From NCBI GenBank assembly GCA_963966185.1, contig CAWZYM010000012.1, forward strand, positions 589,501 through 653,500: 64,000 nt of DNA, written 5' to 3'. The notes below the pieces were generated by a model, which saw only the letters and a program-made list of their open reading frames with translations, made no database searches and was not told the origin of the DNA. The stretch is from Rhabditoides inermis. Lineage: Eukaryota; Nematoda; Chromadorea; Rhabditida; Rhabditidae. Made by a program: the position numbers and the translations under genes. The number at the start of each line of letters is the position of its first letter. Within the stretch, counting starts at the first letter, position 1. Below, piece after piece: positions 22,712 through 35,176 of this stretch.

Positions 22712-24064
22712 ATGCTCGATCACCTTCCCACCGAACTCGTTGTAGCCATATTTCAACGCGTCAGTGCCAAGGTATGTTTCAGTGGAAACCATGCTAGACC
22801 CTCGATCTTACCACTGACAAAAAGTCAAAAGAAAGATCCCAAAAAGCGCATCTTTAGAACGATCTCAATTCTCACGAAACATAACAGGATCTTGAGTACT
22901 AACTAACCGAAACATTCCAAAATAGTTTGATCATGACGAATCCCATTCAGGACATATGTATGCGTCATATCATAATTGTGTTGTCATATTCAGATACAAC
23001 GATTCCGGATAAACGATTGATTTATTGATTCAGGATATCAATCGATTGAAGCTCGTCTCGCGACGCTGCCGCGCCGTCATCGACACGCATCGCAGCCGTC
23101 TGACGAGGGAGCGAATGGCGTTCTCGGTGTGGACATACGGAAAGGTGAGTATGGTTTCGAATTTCGATGTCAGGAATCAGAATACTTAAATCAAATAGCA
23201 CATGGCAATGTAATTTACGGTAAGATTACGGTAAAGTACAGTAATGCGACGCCTACTGCGAGTTCCAACAATACGGATTTCGGTGGTCCCGTGGATGCGC
23301 GCGTGTTGTTGGTAATGCTTGGTTTCGATGCGCAATCGATTGATGTTTCTTCGCAGGGCTCGGTTGCGATTGAGTACGTGTTCCTGCGAGAGCGGCTCGC
23401 CTGCCGCCGACTGCACTTCAATCAAGCATTCGACCGGTCAGCGAAATTCGAAATTCAATTTCAAGTTTTTATTTCCAGAATCAAAGACAGATGTGACAGG
23501 TTATATCAAACGTAGATAGATTTAGTCTGTAAGTCTTGCTGGGTCCATGATGATCATCCTTTGTTCAACGTCTTCTCGTTGGGTGAGCCAGATACAACAT
23601 TCAAAGTGTGGCTCGTCAAAATTCGAAACGCTTCCGATACACAGACACGCAGTGCTTGTTTCGAAGACATTTTGACTAGGCAGACCGCTACTTTTTTTCA
23701 AGCTTTCGCGAGAAAACATGTTCTATTTCAATTCCAGGTGCTTGTCTCTACTCGGCGTGTCTTGGCCGACACACGGGGAGAAGCTGCGCGGCATCCTAGC
23801 CGCACTCCTGCCGGAAGTCGAACTGGTCGCGTTCCAGACAGTCAGTCTCTCTCTCTTTCTCTCTCTTTCTCCCTCTCTCCCTCTCTCTCTATCTCCCTCC
23901 CCCCCCCTCTCTCTCTCTCTCACACTACATTCTAGGTCGGCCTGTCCGCTTCCCTGGAGCGCATCGTCTCCGATGCAGTATCCTCCACTCAATGTAGAGT
24001 CGAGAGGCGAGAGAGTCGGTGGCAGGACTACGCGAGTCTTGTCGATATTCCCGTGACTGCATGA
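22712..24064 (+). CDS. F-box protein
   Basis: Five exons join in frame to 160 residues: 22712-22771, 23034-23144, 23357-23436, 23738-23840, 23936-24064 (TGA). The N-terminus MLDHLPTELVVAIFQRVSAK followed by DINRLKLVSRRCRAVID is a typical F-box: it binds Skp1 in SCF ubiquitin ligases and brings a substrate through the C-terminal part. The rest (AFSVWTYGK, ILAALLPEVELVAFQT) resembles the region after the F-box in nematode F-box proteins, but no known substrate-binding domain is recognised. Intron 3 contains a MITE and intron 4 a (CT)n tract. The gene is divergent from the receptor gene and has a broken copy at 26589. Confidence 0.8.
23604..23695. mobile_element. Decayed MITE of the GGTCAGTCTCTTCG family in F-box intron
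   Basis: The left end AAGTGTGGCTCGTCAAAATTCG and right end CGAAGACATTTTGACTAGGC have lost perfect symmetry. TCA/TTCA flanks both sides. It is also present in the duplicated copy (about 27334-27428), so it predates that duplication. Confidence 0.55.
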
Positions 24065-24500
24065 TTACCACCGCATCCCTGCCGTAGCCCGTTGCCTCTT
24101 TATAAAGTAGAGGTCAGACTCAACTTTTGCTGGCGAAAGGCTTTCAGAAAGACCCGTTGACTCCTTTATATAACTGATTCATGCGCAAATGTTGATTGTC
24201 AATAGCGTCAATAGTCCAATCCTCGAGTTACCGTTGCGGACTTCCATATTGTCTTTGCCTATCATTCCAAATAAACCAAACCATAGAAAAAACACTTAAT
24301 TCGGTCATGCATACTCGATCACGAAACATGCACTTTTGCGCACGTCCATCTCTCGTTTTTGAAGCACAGCTACATATGAAAGCGAGAGAATTAGAGAAAC
24401 CTCATGATTTATGTTTTGAAATAGACAGTTTAGTGTGAGAAAACACTAAAACAAAGTCGGTATTCTGTTCCTCCACAATTTTTGGCGCCATCGCGTAACA
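24065..24500. other. Intergenic, no gene seen
   Basis: Region after the F-box gene. It contains a hairpin-like segment with GGTCAGACTCAACTTTTGC near 24110; the same motif appears near 61520 and 61610. It is repeated in diverged form at about 27751-28180. Confidence 0.4.
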
Positions 24501-25300
24501 TACAGTGGCAGTCAAAAAGGTATCACACATTGGGTTTTGCTCTCTAAAACTATTCAAATGAAAGATGGAGCTTCCATCTTTCGCACACCGTTTTTTGGAT
24601 TCCATTCGGACCTGATAGCATGATCCATATTGACCTCCCTCTATTCTCCCGGTTACAGTAGGCGGATTACTGTATTTACAAAATCATCATTTTCTCGTTT
24701 TTAACTTTGAAAAACTCCTGTGACCAAACCACACTTCCAAAAAAGTTCTACCCACCGTTTTCGGGTAGAACCATTCATTGGGCATCCAAAAACACCTTGA
24801 TTTCATATTACATGATTAATTATTTGAATTTAAATGAGCAATAAAGAAACAACATCAAATAGTTGCAAATCTCTGATTTTAACAAAGCCTAACTATACTA
24901 TAAAATGATACAATGGCCTGAAACTCTCTCAGTACTTCGTAGGGTGTCCCTTGTTCACGATAACGGCCTGACAGCGGCGCGGCATCGATTCGATCAGCTT
25001 GTGGAGGGTCGCAAGCTCGATCTTCTTCCACTCCTGCTCGAGCAACGCGAACTTCTCGTCCGCATTCTTGACCCGAACCTTGCGAGTCCGCCGATCGAGC
25101 TTTTCCCAGAGGTGCTCGATCAAGTTGAGGTCCGGCGACTAGCTCGGCCACTCCATGACTCTCGCCTTGCTCTTGTTGAACACGTTCTAAAAGACGGTGG
25201 TGCACTGACGAAATTGGACATTTCTATAAACCGATCTTGATGTGCTTGGAGGAGTGGTTCGGGTAATTGTATTGCTGGAAGACGTAGTTCCCCATGAGTC
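24501..25300 (-). pseudogene. Truncated Tc1/mariner transposon with broken transposase
   Basis: One inverted end starts at 24501 (CAGTGGCAGTCAAAAAGG). The minus strand encodes the C-terminal part of a transposase (SPDLNLIEHLWEKLDRR carrying the third catalytic Asp, SMPRRCQAVI, ending GHPTKY) with an in-frame TAG just before SPDLN. The 5' half and other end are missing; the element stops at the GA run at about 25300, where the duplicated receptor sequence begins. Confidence 0.8.
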
Positions 25301-25319
25301 TGAGAGAGAGAGAGCTCAC

Positions 25320-25477
25320 CTGTTGTACAGCAGTATGTCGGGCTGCCATATTTGGTTCTCCTGCGAGGGAAAGCGCACCGATTCAATGTTCTCGTTCTTC
25401 GCCGGATCCCACCGCAGTCGGTAGTCGTTCCAGATCTTAAAAAATAAAAATTAATTCGGAATCGAAAACATAATAAC

Positions 25478-25511
<34 letters not shown>

Positions 25512-25792
25512 ATTTCTCTCTCTCTCCGCACCACATTTATGATATTGCACAGATCGGAGGGAGACAGAGGTAGGCAGACACGGATTGATATCATGACACA
25601 TACAACAACGAAATCACTCATAAGAACCGAAGATGTTCGTACGACTTTGCGCCTAATGGAAGGTGTTAGTTTCAGATCATAAGAAAACTATTTTCGGGGG
25701 GGGCAACTCTCTGAAAACCAACTTTTGACACTCACATATTTGAGCCACGCGTTGATCTCGATTAGTTGATTTTTCTCATCCTGAAAGTGACC

Positions 25793-25850
<58 letters not shown>

Positions 25851-26157
25851 ATCCGCACCACATTGATAATCTGTTGCAGAAAGACCTTCATCGAAACCCG
25901 AATCGCATCTTTTGGATCCTGAGAAACAAGTTGTGTTTATATTAGAACATTAGTAATATGTTACCTGTACAGGTCGCACAAAATGGGAATAGTTTGAGAG
26001 CAGCTTTCTGCAAGAAATGTCATATTGAAAAGGACACAAAAAGAATAACTCACTTGTACAATGCATTTTCCGCTTTGCTCGCAGAAGTTGAAGAAATACA
26101 ATACACAGCGAATACAGATACAATAATACAAATTGTAAAGTTTGAATAGATGAACAT
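25320..26157 (-). pseudogene. Partial duplicate of the nicotinic receptor gene (first five exons)
   Basis: Contains copies of receptor exons 1-5 at 26157-26054, about 26012-25970, about 25920-25861, about 25781-25737 and 25435-25320. The frames are open (signal peptide with two substitutions; [10 protein letters not shown] with Thr to Ala), then the copy ends at 25320 against the Tc1 remnant, so no channel can be made. The small differences suggest the duplication is not very recent. The foldback and 72-bp MITE of the full gene are absent here. Confidence 0.85.
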
Positions 26158-26588
26158 TCGTTTTTCGCGATTCGTCCGCTGTTTCAGTGAGTGGATTCGA
26201 GGGGATTCGAGGGCTGTCCAACGGGCTAGACAAACACCGAGAGAGTGCGCTGATCGGCGAGAGGCAGACACGTGAGGACAGCGAGAGAGTGCGTGGTCAA
26301 GAGAGGGTCGGAAGTGAACTCAGTTCAAACATGAGAGATATGAAAAGGCACTCTAATAGGCTATAGCTAAGCTGGAGCCGTGAGTATTATTCCGTATTAT
26401 TCTTTCAAGTTATGTCTGAAATCACTACAATCGAGTTCAGCTCTTGCCATCAATGTGGTACAGTGAAATCCTCAGAGCATGCGTCCTTAAATGGTCATCA
26501 GTGGGGTACAGTATGCGCCCGAGGCGAGGCCGCGCGTTACCGTAAAAGGCAAGACACACCACTGTCACTCATATCTGCTCATTCGCGA

Positions 26589-27573
26589 TGCTCGATCACC
26601 TTCCCACCGAACTCGTTGTAGCCATATTTCAACGCGTCAATGCCAAGGTATGTTTCAGTAGAAACTATGCTATACCCTCGATCTTACAACTGACAAAAAG
26701 TCAAAAGAAAGATTCCCAAAAAGCGCATCTTTAGAACGATCTCAATTCTCTCGAAACATAAAAGGATCTCGAGTACTAACTAACCGAAACATTCCAAAAT
26801 AGTTAGTCATAACGAATCCCATTCAGGACATATATATATATATCGATTCCGGATAAACGATTGATTGATTGATTCAGGACGTGAATCGATTGAAGCTCGT
26901 CTCGCGACGCTGCCGCGCCGTCATCGACAAGCATCGCAGCCGTCTGCCGAGGGAGCAAATGGCGTTCTCGGTGTGGACATACGGAAAGGTTAGCATAGTT
27001 CGAATTTCGATGTCAGGAATCAGAATACTTGTATCAAATAGCACATGGCAATGTAATTTACGGTAAGATTACGGTAAAGTACAGTAATGCGACGCCTACT
27101 GCGAGTTCCAACAATACGGATTTCGGTGGTGCCGTGGATGCGCGCGTGTTGTCCCCAGCATTCGACCGGTGAGCGAAGTTCGAAATTCAACTTCAAGTAT
27201 TTATTTCCAGAATCAAAGACAGATGTGACAGGTTAGATCAAACGTAGATAGGTTTAGTCTGTAAGTCTTGCTGGGTCCATGATGATCATCCTTTGTTCAA
27301 CGTCTTCTCGTTGGGTGAGCCAAATACAACATTCAAAGTGTGGCTCGTCAAAATTCGAAACGCTTCCGATACACAGACACGCAGTGCTTGTTTCGAAGAC
27401 ATTTTGACTGAGCAGACCGCTACTTTTTTCAAGCTTTCGCGAGAAAACATGTTCTATTTCAATTCCAGGTGCTTGTCTCTACTCGGCATGGATTGGCCGA
27501 CACACGGGGAGAAGCTGCGCGGCATCCTAGCCGCACTCCTGCCGGAAGTCGAACTGGTCGCGTTCCAGACAGT

Positions 27574-27612
<39 letters not shown>

Positions 27613-27750
27613 ACACTACATTCTAGGTCGGTCTGTCCGCTTCCCTGGAGCGAATCGTTTCCGATGCAGTATCCTCCACTCAATGTAGAGTCGAGAGGCG
27701 AGAGAGCCGGTGGCCAGACGAGTCTTGTCGATATTGCCGTGACCGCATGA
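26589..27750 (+). pseudogene. Broken duplicate of the F-box gene
   Basis: Exon 1 (26589-26648) and exon 2 (about 26878-26988) are intact. Most of exon 3 is deleted: the sequence jumps from GCGCGTGTTGT to AGCATTCGACCGG. Splicing exon 2 to exon 4 (about 27469) would be out of the original phase, and exon 5 has a 5-base deletion that shifts the end. It is a pseudogene, or at most an F-box-only fragment. Substitutions in the F-box are conservative (DIN to DVN). Confidence 0.8.
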
Positions 27751-29153
27751 ATACCACCGAATCCTTGCCATTGCCCGTTGGCTCTTTATAAAGTAGAGGT
27801 CAGAGACTCAACTTTTGCTGGCGAAAAACCCTCAGAAAGATCTTCAGAAAGACTCGTTGGCTCTTTATTTAACTGATACATGCGCACATGTTGATTGTCA
27901 ATAGTCCTCGAGTTACCGTTGCGGACTTCCATATTGTCTTTGCCTATCAAATCATTCCAAATAAACCAAACTATAGAAAAACACTTAATTCGGTCATGCA
28001 GTCTCGATCACGAAACATGCGTTTTTGCGCCCGTTTATCTCTAATTTTTGAACCACTGCTCAATGGGAAAGAGAGAGAGAATTAGACAAACATCATGATT
28101 TATGTTTTGAGTCAGACAGTTTAGTGTGAGAAAACACTAAAAGATTGTCGGTATTCTGTTCCTCCACAATTTTTGGTGCCTTCGCGTAACATACACTTTT
28201 GCGCCCGTCCGTCTCTTGTTTTTGAATCACTGCTACATAGGTATGAGACAGCATTAGACATAAACAATCATGGAAGACGTGTCACGGTAACTTGTTGAAA
28301 ACGGGGCACCCCTAATCTAAAACGGGACAAGTGTCGCATGTTCAAAAAACGGGGTAAGTGTAGCTTATTTGGCGCGCGATTTTCATTTTGGGGGAAATGT
28401 CGCAAGCAGACTCGCTGGCTAGAGAGTGAATGGGGGGAGTGTCGGGAAGGGTGCTCGTCTCGTCCACTGCCGCACTCTGTCGCAGACAGCGACCGTTCCG
28501 CTCGCTAAAGTAGCGGTCAGTCTCTTTCGAAGCTCCCTTCGATACTTCGAAGACGAAGAGACTGACCACACGCTAATGCCCAGTGCGGAATCATCGCTCG
28601 CATACCGTGCCAGCCCATAGTTTGAAAGCGGTCGCGACGCAGTTTTTCGCGAGTTTTGCCGGTACTTCGACTACCGCTTAATGAGAACAGTTCACCACTT
28701 CCCAAAATCTGTACCAGAGCCCTATACCAAACTTTATTCGAGAGCCAAACTAGCCTTGCCGACAGCTTCCGTATCTTTTTCATGTCCATTTTCCGAATCA
28801 CCCCATTTTAGAAAAGCACTTTATTCGGTTATGCAATCTCGAGACACACACAGATATACAATTCACAGCTACGTAAAAATATATACTCTTTCTAGGTATC
28901 AATTCTCGTTGGAGCGATTTTCTCACAATCAACGACCCCGTATATCAATCAATTAGAATATATTTAAAAAAAAGTGCGGCTATCCAGCTAGAATAAATAC
29001 ATATTAGATAGTGGTTAAAACTCGTTATTGTCTCTGTAAATGGTTTACGAATGGCACAGACTAATCTCTCTCTCAAAAAATTCTACAGCCAGACTGTGGC
29101 CGCGTCGCAGACTACGAGCAAAGACCGGAGGGCGTGGCTTCGAGGGGCGGAGC
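27751..29153. other. Intergenic; one MITE, no gene seen
   Basis: The first part is the end of the segmental duplication, fading out near 28180. The remainder has no supported coding exon apart from a MITE at 28509-28573. Confidence 0.45.
28509..28573. mobile_element. 65-bp MITE of the GGTCAGTCTCTTCG family, perfect TAA flanks
   Basis: Ends AGTAGCGGTCAGTCTC and GCGTGTGGTCAGTCTC (reversed) with TAA at 28506-28508 and 28574-28576. It is the shortest complete member and almost entirely inverted repeat. Confidence 0.85.
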
Positions 29154-32100
29154 CTACTGGAACTCGCGCTTCATACGATGGGCAACTGCCGCGACAAGAG
29201 CCGCTCCCCTTCCACTGCCATCCTGCGACAGCATCAGTTGGTACTGAAAAGACACCGGTGGGCGTGGCTTGAGTGGGCGGAGCCACTCACCTCAAGATCT
29301 CCCTCAATCAGCTGGTCAATCTTCTCGTCGAGCAGCTGCTTGAAGGTGGGGTGGAAGCGGTACACCTAGAAGGGAATCGGTCAGGCTCCGCCCACTCAAA
29401 CCACGCCCACTCACCGATCCGTCCACTCCGACAGTGACGTAGGGCTTCTTCATGCGGTTGAGCAGGGTGGCAATGGCGGCTGCGGTCATGTGGCCGGCGC
29501 TGAAACGAACAGAGTAAGCTCCGCCCCCCGCGACTCCGCCCACTCACCGAGTGCTGATCAGACTGCACACATAGGCCACATTGGCGCAGTCGCCCGAAGA
29601 AACGCGCGACACGCCAATGTCCTCGAGAATCGCAAACGTCTTCTGGAACGTGCGGTCCTCGTCCTCCAGAAGCTCGCTGAAATGAAGAGGGATAAGCACC
29701 GCCCATTCAAACCCCGCCCATTGCGAAACCTCACATTTCACCAAACTTCCATGATTCACCAAGACATTTCATCGACATTTCAAAATTCTATACTTACAGT
29801 GGAACAAAACACATTCACTGTTAAGATTTAAAAAAAAAAAACAAGTCTAAGCCCGCCCACCAACGCGCCGCCCCCCACTCACCTCTCAATCTCGGAGACG
29901 TACTTGGTGGGGAAGCAGCCGCGCTCGGCAATAGCCTCCCAGTCCCCCTCGAATAGCAGGCCCTGCCGGGCCAGGTCCTCCAGAACCACCCGAACCAACT
30001 CGCCCAGGTACATGCCAGAGATCATCTTCTCGAACCTAGAAAAAGGGGTGGTAAAAGGGTTATGCAGTAATAGTGTAATGTTGTAATACTGTAATATGCT
30101 ATGTTATTGCATGTGCAGTCCTATCAAGGGATGGGTTACCAAACTGTGACCAAAGAGAGACGCTTTCTTGTGCCAAATGTAACTTATACTACACGATCTG
30201 TTTGAAACTATAAGATCTACATATACTATTACGTATTAAAGAGGGATAGTGGGGTAATAGTAGATATTTCCGCAAGAGCCCCGCCCCCGCTCGCACCGCC
30301 CCCCTCACAGCTGCTTTCCGGGGTTGATGGATGCGCGGTCGACCGAGTCGTCAAACGGGGTGCGGATGAATTCGAGGGCGCCGTCGTCTCCCAGCGCTCC
30401 CCACTCAGTGTTCACAATCATCTAAACGAGAATATGGTGAGAATACTGTACTATTACTGCATCCAATTACTGTACAGTACGCCTAGTACAAGTCAGTATT
30501 AACCACTCAGTGTTCACTCATCTGAATGAAAATGTGGTGAGAATACAGTATACAGTACTATTCATGTATTCCCATTCCATCTTTCCATCCTTCGCTCCCA
30601 CCACTCAGTGTTCACAGTGTTGTTGGGAACAATACAATCATAGTCCAGTGCCTTACAGTACACCTACATTGTACCACTTCATTCAGTAGCAGCCTTCGCT
30701 ACCGTACCCTTACAAGGTACCGTCACAATATCCCAAAACCATCTACAGTACCCCATTACCAACAACCGTACCTCCTTGGGCAGTCCGTCCTTGTCGCAGG
30801 CGCCCTCGAGCTTCGGGATGCGATCGATCTGCTCCATGTAGCACGCGTTCGTGCCAGTGCCAACGATGATGCCAACCTGAATCAATCAATATCAATCAAT
30901 ACCATCGATTAGGCGTACCTGGCACGAGTTCTCCTTGAACGCGCACGCCATCAGAGTGCCGGTCGTGTCGTTGAGAATCGCCACCACGTCAATGTCAATG
31001 TCCTAAAGAGGGGGAGGGGTCAGTCTCTTTTCATATGTCTTCACATAGTACGACACTAATCGAAACACTCTTCATTCAGATCCCGCAAACAACTCCTCCT
31101 CTAATTCCCTTTAGTAGATATTCTCTGTCAATGTCCTAAATTGGGAGACGAGCCAATCTCTGATTGTCTGCCTGTCTGTCTGTCTGTCTATATGCCCCGC
31201 TCTTTCAACCAACACCTAGGAACAATCATACTTTACTACTCTAAAAACGGGAAAGGATTGTCCTGTCTGATTGAAATTCAGACAGTTAGCGATGACTGTC
31301 AAGACGCGCTCAAATGAACAGTACGGCAACAAACTCTCTCTCTGTCTCCCTCTCCCTCTCCCCCCCCTCCCTCACTCACCCCTCTCCTCTGGCACGCCTC
31401 CCGCAGCAGCTGCACCACATCCTTCTCCACCACCCCGCTGGCATTGAATCCCTTGGTCCAGTTGATGAGCCGCGCCGACGTCAGTCCCTCCTGCCTTAGA
31501 GGGAACGAGAACGTGAACCCCAGCGGCAGCTTGGCCTTGCCCTTCAACCCCTGCTCCTCCATAAACTTGGCCATGCACTCGGCAATGTGGTCGAACAGCT
31601 GAAATTGGGAGGGAGAGGTGAGTACAGTAACCCGGTAGTGTAGTACGGTACAGTGGTAGTAGTGTGTAGTGGTAGTAGTAGTGTAGTACGGTAGTACGGT
31701 ACAGTAGTGGCCTTGATTACAGTACGGTGATTACAGTAACCTGCATACAGTATATACTCACCGCCTCGCCCGTTCCCTTCATAATGTGTTCGGGCACGCG
31801 GAAGATCTTGCCCTGCATCTCAGCCTCCCGGCCGTTCAGGCGAATGAGCAGCACACTGAATAGATCTACGGTAAGTACAGTAAGACAGATACAGTAATCC
31901 GTAAGCTACAATAACCCATACGATTAAGCTACTGTATCATCAAGCTACAGTACACCAAAATGAGCTACAGTACCCACCGGAAGTTGGTTCCTCCTAGGTC
32001 GAGGGCGAGAAAGTCGCCAACCTCGGTGCCATTGGGCACAGCGCGCACGTACGACGGAAGCATCTTCAGGGCGGCAGTGCGCTCTGCAATCAATCGATAA

Positions 32101-32823
32101 TCAATCAATACCGTCCGCCACTCAATCATGGCACAGTGATACGTCACTATCTCTCGGAATGACCGGTCAGTGGGCGAGTAGCCAAGTAGCCAGTTTGAAG
32201 AAGAAGTAGACAAAGCGCGTGATTGGACGGAAATAATACCAAGATAACAACAGATCAAGCAGCGACAAGATCAAGTCATGTAGATCAGACAACGCCACGT
32301 GATCGGAAATGGCAGAGAAACGAGATCACTACGCATATAGACTGAATGTGTGGCGCTGAGACGATAAACTATGGAGGAAAGGCACCGTGAGATCTACTAC
32401 GCATCGACGTACACATCGCGGTCAAAAATTGGAGCCATCAGAAAGATTGAGTGACAGACATTTATCTCGGAACGAAATAATCTGAGCGAAAATGCTTTCT
32501 TAAGTGTCTTTTCGTATCAAACTCACGCGTCTCGGTGGCGAGTCCTTCGTTCATACACTTTTCCAGAGAGCGCATCATCTGACGAAGCTGCTCGTCAGAC
32601 ACCGTCAGCCGCTGGCACACCTCGACGATCTGCAAATCGATCGATGAATCAATAACTACGCAATACTGATAGACCTAAGTTAAGTTGTAAGTAAGTAGTA
32701 CTAGTTAAGTCCCCTCGGAACCTTTTCGCGCACGGAGGCTCGTCGCGAGGGCAGCGCGCGCCGCTTGACGTACAACTCCTCCACGCCCACCGCCAGCTCC
32801 GTCATCATCGTATCGCACACCAT
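29154..32823 (-). CDS. hxk-1: Hexokinase
   Basis: Thirteen exons join in frame to 485 residues: 32823-32722, 32629-32527, 32083-31978, 31855-31762, 31598-31380, 31002-30919, 30876-30772, 30421-30309, 30035-29883, 29676-29548, 29499-29415, 29365-29291, 29243-29154 (TAG). It phosphorylates glucose with ATP in the cytosol, the first step of glycolysis. Visible motifs: ATP-binding LDLGGTNFR, sugar-binding [10 protein letters not shown] and INWTKGF, catalytic Asp in [40 protein letters not shown] and the C-terminal [14 protein letters not shown]. It is a single-domain, 50-kDa-type enzyme, complete. An alternative first exon lies at 35176-35084. Adjacent rpoa-2 upstream on the same strand matches the C. 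elegans hxk-1/rpoa-2 pair. Confidence 0.95.
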
Positions 32824-33515
32824 GGCGGGGGTGAGTACTGTATAGGGTACGGTAGGGGTACGGTAGGGGTACGGTAGATTGAAAACGGAAGCGCGAGAAT
32901 CGAACAACAAGGCGTGCGGGTGTCGCGTGCACTCGGGGTGGAGTGATATGCGCGCCTCCGCCTCTCTCCCGCCAAAGGGGCGGGGCCGGAGTGGGTAGAT
33001 CGGAGAGCGAGAGAGTGGCGAGAAACGAGAGCGGCGAGACGGTGAGGCGGGTAGATCGAACGAGTCGGCGTTGATCTTTGATATGTGCTCGTGGGTGCTT
33101 TGTCCACTCGGTTCGGGGGAGGAGAGAGTAGTGAGAGAGTGGTGAGTGCGGAATCGTAAAAGACGGCGGTCATCCATCGTAAACTGTGCGAGAACGCACT
33201 GTGGTCGGGGGGTGGGGTCAGAGAGATAGCAGGGGGGGAGCAGATAAGCGAGCAGTTGCAGGGAACGTCATCTATGCACACGGCAGTCAGTTATATAGAA
33301 GCGAGGGCGGAGGAGGGATACTGGGAACGTCATCTCGTCCAGGCATGACGCGCTTCTGATGTGAGAGAACGCTCACCGCACTCTTTTTTGCTCGCGCACC
33401 CACACAATAGTGCCACACAATAGTGAAAATAAACTTCGAATAATATTTTGAATAGAACGACGCAGTGGTGAGGGGTAATCAAAACTGGCCGATCAGTGCT
33501 CAATACTCATATCAG

Positions 33516-33557
<42 letters not shown>

Positions 33558-34147
33558 AACCGGATTGCTCTGCTAATTGCTGCCACCGACAATCTACAAA
33601 CATTCCTCTGAGAAATCAAGAAAGTGCGATGGGTGAGAAGGAACAAAATGATCGGGGGAGAGAGAGACGCATTCTTATAAGCCGCTCCTTGCTTGTTCAC
33701 CAAAGTCGAGTTCAGAGAGTAGTGACGTTTATGTGTTCTGCGCGCACACACGCACACGCACACACGTGCACCACACAACACTGCATTGGCCGAATGTGGA
33801 ATGCGATGAAGACAGGAGAGATTTATGGTAGTCGAACGGCCAGATATAGGCATATCACCGTGCAGACTTATCCGGTCTGCAAGGTAAGAGAGAGAGAGAG
33901 AGAGATAGAGAGAGAGAGAGATAGAGAGAGACGTCATAGTCTCCACGTGGGATACACTACATCATCCTTCGTAATATATTTCCTTATACTACTAGTTGAT
34001 TCTTGTTATGTATATGACGACACTAGACAGCTGTTCTCATTCAATCTATTCCAGATTTCAACTCTCTCACAAAAAACCGGCCCACTACTTTATACATATA
34101 CTACAATTACTACAACTACGGATCACTGATCAACAATGAGGGAGGGG

Positions 34148-34183
<36 letters not shown>

Positions 34184-35083
34184 ATGATGTGGCTCCCAAA
34201 TATGAATGTGCTGGTAATACGATCCATTCGGCAGCGCGACTGGTACCCTTCCCGAAAAAAGTGGGGTGATTCTCGATCGGTCAAATCGAAAGATTTTTGT
34301 TTTGAAATTTGAGCTGCAAACCTATGCAGAGAGAGTTTTTTTTGAAGAGAGGTAGACTGACAGATCAAACCGACAATAAATTAGGGCGAATGGCGGATAG
34401 CGGAACACAAATGAATATCAACACAAATACAGTTCTCAAAACGCGTGAACAGAGTTTCTAGGTACTTCGACCACCCTGGGAATATTGTCGCGGGAAAATG
34501 CAATTCGCCACAGTGAGGTATGACAAATGCTACTTCCGGGAAAGTAATCGAAGTATCACAGTGCAAAACAGGGAAGATATTTGAAGTAAGGAATCGCTCT
34601 CGTTCTCGATGTGTGATGTCTGTAGTGAAGATGGGAAAAGAACTGTTATGTTATCAGATATCACATTAGACGGGTCACCATAGACCTGTCGCGTTGTCCT
34701 ATCGGAAACTTCGGAAGTGTATTCTGGATCCCAGTTCCTACTACAACTATACGCATTTCCTTGAAATCAGCGATAACGAACCTGATAAGGCCTTGCAAAC
34801 CCCACGTGGGTCCCCGAGTACATTCTTCGCTCTATCGCAATCAGAAACCATACTCGCTATCGCTATGCAACCGAGAAGCAGGGGAGAGAGAGAGAGAGAG
34901 AGGGGGGGGGAGAGAGAGAGTCAAAGTTCCACTAAGCGCACATACTAGAAAACGACTACATCATTCCATTGCTTGAAGTTGACCTATAGTTCAAGCTCAC
35001 AACATCAAAAGCAGCATGAATACAAGGTGTACACAAACGTTGCAAAAGGCTTACCAAGTAACCATAAAGTGCAAAACGCTCAC
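32824..35083. other. Hexokinase 5' intron/promoter region with GA tracts
   Basis: Contains (GA)n runs at about 33519-33554, 33891-33930 and 34150-34181. No further exon is supported; open frames in the runs are artefacts. The stretch just above 32823 is probably promoter for the shorter form. Confidence 0.45.
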
Positions 35084-35176
35084 CTTTTCCGAGTGTCCTA
35101 GGTCGATGGATCCACGGAGGGACAGCATCTTGAGGCGGTCGGTCGCCGACGGTAGCGCCTTTCCCTTGTCCGGCAT
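35084..35176 (-). CDS. hxk-1: Alternative first exon of hexokinase
   Basis: ATG at 35176 opens 31 codons (MPDKGKALPSATDRL...GHSEK) ending in phase 0 at a GTGAGC donor, which fits the acceptor of exon 2 at 32629 (IVEVCQRLT). The product would be 482 residues with a different N-terminus from the form starting at 32823. A third candidate lies near 35700 (MLATPPLVSTKHE before GTGCGA) but is weaker. Different starts suggest separate promoters, as in hexokinase genes of other animals. Confidence 0.6.

Noticed and set aside
26412..26621. 69-codon frame upstream of the second F-box copy
   Set aside because: Lies in the duplicated promoter region and is not conserved in the first copy.
33512..34368. 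Several 80-170 codon frames around the hexokinase upstream region
   Set aside because: They depend on GA/CT runs and show no splice-supported continuation or domain.
34694..34948. 84-codon frame starting MSYRKLRKC
   Set aside because: No domain or splice context, and the end runs into a GA microsatellite.
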